Positions 62,154 to 64,000 of a DNA stretch of 64,000 bases are shown one piece after another. Source of the DNA: Spartinivicinus ruber. GTDB taxonomy: Bacteria > Pseudomonadota > Gammaproteobacteria > Pseudomonadales > Zooshikellaceae. The DNA is taken from assembly GCF_011009015.1 (NCBI RefSeq), contig NZ_CP048878.1, positions 6,295,001-6,359,000 on the forward strand. The letters run 5' to 3'. The notes under the pieces were generated by a model. It had not been told where the DNA came from, did not search any database, and saw only the letters and a program-made list of their open reading frames with translations. The position numbers and the translations under genes were made by a program. The stretch's first letter is position 1, and each line of letters opens with the position of its first letter.

Positions 62154-62184
62154 GAAAAAGGCCCTAACCAATAGTTAGAGCCTT
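62154..62184 (-). terminator. intrinsic terminator after yidC
   Basis: Arms aaggccctaac (62158-62168) and gttagagcctt (62174-62184) pair over 11 bp with one G-T. In minus-strand sense the stem is followed by a T-run. A DnaA-box match (62184-62192, reverse) abuts it. Confidence 0.8.
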
Positions 62185-62211
62185 GTGGATAACATTGTGG
62201 AAATCTGTTGA

Positions 62212-63909
62212 TTATTTTGAAGCAGCTTGGCCTTCAATCTGCCGGGTAATCATCCACTGCTGAGCAATCGACAATAAGTTGTTAACTACCCAATACAATA
62301 CCAAACCAGCAGGGAAGAACAAGAAGAATACCGTGAAAATGATTGGCATCAATTTCATCACTTTCGCTTGCATAGGATCTGGAGGCGTTGGGTTCAACAA
62401 CTGTTGTACAAACATAGATGCACCCATAATCAATGGCAGGATAAAATATGGATCTTTAACTGACAGGTCAGTTATCCAACCTAACCAAGGTGCTTGGCGT
62501 AACTCAACGCTTTCTAGCAGTACCCAATAAAGGGCTATAAATACTGGCATTTGTACAAGAATTGGTAAACAACCACCAAGAGGATTGATTTTCTCTTTCT
62601 TGTACATTTCCATCATCGCTTGAGACATCTTTTGTCGGTCATCTCCGTAACGTTCACGCATCTCCTGAAGTTTAGGAGACAGACGACGCATATTTGCCAT
62701 AGAGCGATAGCTTGCAGCAGACAATGGGTAAAAAGCAGCTTTGACCAGCACAGTAAGTAAAATAATACTCCAGCCCCAGTTGGGAATTAGGCTGTGAATA
62801 AATGTCAATAACCAGAACAACGGCTGAGCAACAAACCAAAGAATGCCATAATCAATTGTCAGCTCCAGACCATCAGCCAGTTCAGCTAAACGCTTTTGAT
62901 CTTTGGGACCAACATAAAGCGTCGCACTCACTTCACCTTTTTCACCAGCAGCCAACTTGAGAGGGTTGTTTTGGTTTTTAAAGCCAACGATATTTTGGCT
63001 ACCAGCTTTTCTGGTATAGAAATTATTCAGCTGCTCCTGATTAGGTACCCAGGCACTGACAAAATAATGTTGCAGAATAGCGGCATAACCACCAGTAACG
63101 TCAGCGCTAAACTTATTCTCATCGAATTCATCAAAAGGTAGTTTTACATACCTTTCTTCCTGGCCACGTACAGCAGCGCCAAGATAGGTACTCATGCCCA
63201 TGGAAGAGGCGGAGTTACTAGGATCTTGGGTATTATCCCGCTTTAGCTGAGCATATAAGTTCGCCTGCCAGGTTGTGGAAGAAGAGTTATCCACAACATA
63301 ACTGACTTTGACCTCATAACTGCCTTTGGTGAAGGTATAGCGTTTAATAACCTTAACTCCTTTCTCATCAATCAGAGAAAGATCCACAGTTAAGGTGTCT
63401 TTACCATTTAATTCGTAACTGGCTTGAGCTGACTGATAAGTGGGCTTGCCTTTGCTATCAGTTCCATCAGGTCCAATTAAACCGCTTTGAGCAATAAAGG
63501 TTCTAGCTGATGATCGCTCTAGTAAAGTGAATGAAGGGGGATTTGGTTCTTCATCATCAGGTAACTTAACAGGATATTTCAACAGTGAAACTTTAATTAT
63601 GTCACCACCTTTAGTGTCGATTTCTACAGCTAAGGTGTCAGTTGTTACTGTAACCAACTTATTTGCAGCTACAGAAGCATCTGTAGCTGCATCAGATACA
63701 GTATCTAACTTTGGTACATCATCTGTAGTAGGAGACTCAGGATTAACCTGAGACAGCTGTGGAGTATCTCCAGTTGATGGAACGGTTTGATGCTGTTCCT
63801 GTTGCTGGGTAGTTGTTGGGACCTGATTGTAATCTTTATCCCACTGCAAAATCATTAAGTAGCCAACTATTGCTAAGCCAGCTATAAGTAACGTTCTTTG
63901 AAAATCCAT
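62212..63909 (-). CDS. yidC: membrane protein insertase YidC
   Basis: 565 residues. The N-terminal membrane anchor MDFQRTLLIAGLAIVGYLMI is followed by a periplasmic P1 domain (about 50-340) and five further membrane helices. LFWLLTFIHSLIPNWGWSII, the NMRRLSPKLQEMRERYGDD cytoplasmic loop and GGCLPILVQMPVFIALYWVL are conserved, with the groove Arg in this region in the family. It inserts proteins into the inner membrane alone or with SecYEG. In relatives rpmH, rnpA and yidD lie just upstream, beyond this window. Confidence 0.98.
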   Translation of the reverse strand: MDFQRTLLIAGLAIVGYLMILQWDKDYNQVPTTTQQQEQHQTVPSTGDTPQLSQVNPESPTTDDVPKLDTVSDAATDASVAANKLVTVTTDTLAVEIDTKGGDIIKVSLLKYPVKLPDDEEPNPPSFTLLERSSARTFIAQSGLIGPDGTDSKGKPTYQSAQASYELNGKDTLTVDLSLIDEKGVKVIKRYTFTKGSYEVKVSYVVDNSSSTTWQANLYAQLKRDNTQDPSNSASSMGMSTYLGAAVRGQEERYVKLPFDEFDENKFSADVTGGYAAILQHYFVSAWVPNQEQLNNFYTRKAGSQNIVGFKNQNNPLKLAAGEKGEVSATLYVGPKDQKRLAELADGLELTIDYGILWFVAQPLFWLLTFIHSLIPNWGWSIILLTVLVKAAFYPLSAASYRSMANMRRLSPKLQEMRERYGDDRQKMSQAMMEMYKKEKINPLGGCLPILVQMPVFIALYWVLLESVELRQAPWLGWITDLSVKDPYFILPLIMGASMFVQQLLNPTPPDPMQAKVMKLMPIIFTVFFLFFPAGLVLYWVVNNLLSIAQQWMITRQIEGQAASK

Positions 63910-63968
63910 GGTTTCTTAAGCCATACCATCTGTTGATAACAGTTATTCACATCTAAATAAGGGGAGGG

Positions 63969-63974
63969 ATTATA
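63969..63974 (-). promoter_or_regulatory. possible -10 element upstream of yidC
   Basis: Minus-strand TATAAT in TTGCGTATAATCCC, about 60 bp before the yidC start, without a clear -35. It could mark an internal promoter. Confidence 0.3.
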
Positions 63975-64000
63975 CGCAAGTTTGCCTAATTACCCTACTG

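Overview
The window looks like a chromosomal segment of a gammaproteobacterium with a Pseudomonas/Oceanospirillales type of gene order. The blocks yidC-mnmE and mnmG-rsmG-parA-parB-atpIBEFHAGDC-glmU-glmS all lie on the minus strand in the conserved order of the replication-origin neighbourhood. Genus is not determined; a marine Oceanospirillales-like host is only an inference from the AT-rich codon use and gene content.

Region 1 (1-22570) is foreign DNA in the Tn7 attachment site beside glmS. A complete tnsABCDE set (14447-22152, minus strand) sits next to glmS, and the tns core ends in a TnsB-type site and a terminal ACA at 22216. To its left, with no left end visible before the window starts, lies the probable cargo: a nonribosomal peptide cluster (VOC protein, two NRPSs, two SyrP-like Fe(II)/2-oxoglutarate oxygenases), a cytochrome b561 and a PLP aminotransferase. 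The NRPS genes are visibly richer in G+C than the tns and host genes. Between this element and glmS is a second, 349-bp element (22222-22570). It has its own Tn7-like left and right ends, encodes nothing, and is flanked by the same 5-bp repeat (atagt). Two Tn7-like insertions are therefore stacked in one att site.

The NRPS pair reads A-PCP-C, then C-like(no His)-A(interrupted by an FkbM methyltransferase)-PCP-PCP-C-PCP-TE. The thioesterase has Cys where Ser is usual, the last module has no adenylation domain, and two C-type domains at the protein-protein junction are degenerate. Together with the two oxygenases this suggests a short, oxidised and methylated peptide with unusual chemistry, possibly released as a strained ring.

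Region 2 (22595-38374) is core chromosome: glmS, glmU, the F1Fo ATP synthase operon, parB, parA, rsmG and mnmG. It has palindromic repeats in the glmU-atpC and parB-atpI gaps. Three DnaA-box-like sequences lie just upstream of mnmG in an AT-rich gap.

Region 3 (39364-59932) separates mnmG from mnmE, which are close together in many relatives. It is accessory: a secreted M4 metallopeptidase with an Asn-Pro linker and lectin tail, a Tat-exported multicopper oxidase, a class 3 lipase, flavohaemoglobin with a divergent ArsR-type regulator, an anchored glutaredoxin, a cluster of decayed mobile genes (integrase, IS200-like, IS5-like), a regulator/monooxygenase group, a three-gene operon with a 1666-residue OmpA-containing protein, a broken solute-binding protein gene and a DUF6880-like gene. 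Region 4 (60704-63909) returns to core genes mnmE and yidC. No tRNA, rRNA or CRISPR array was seen.
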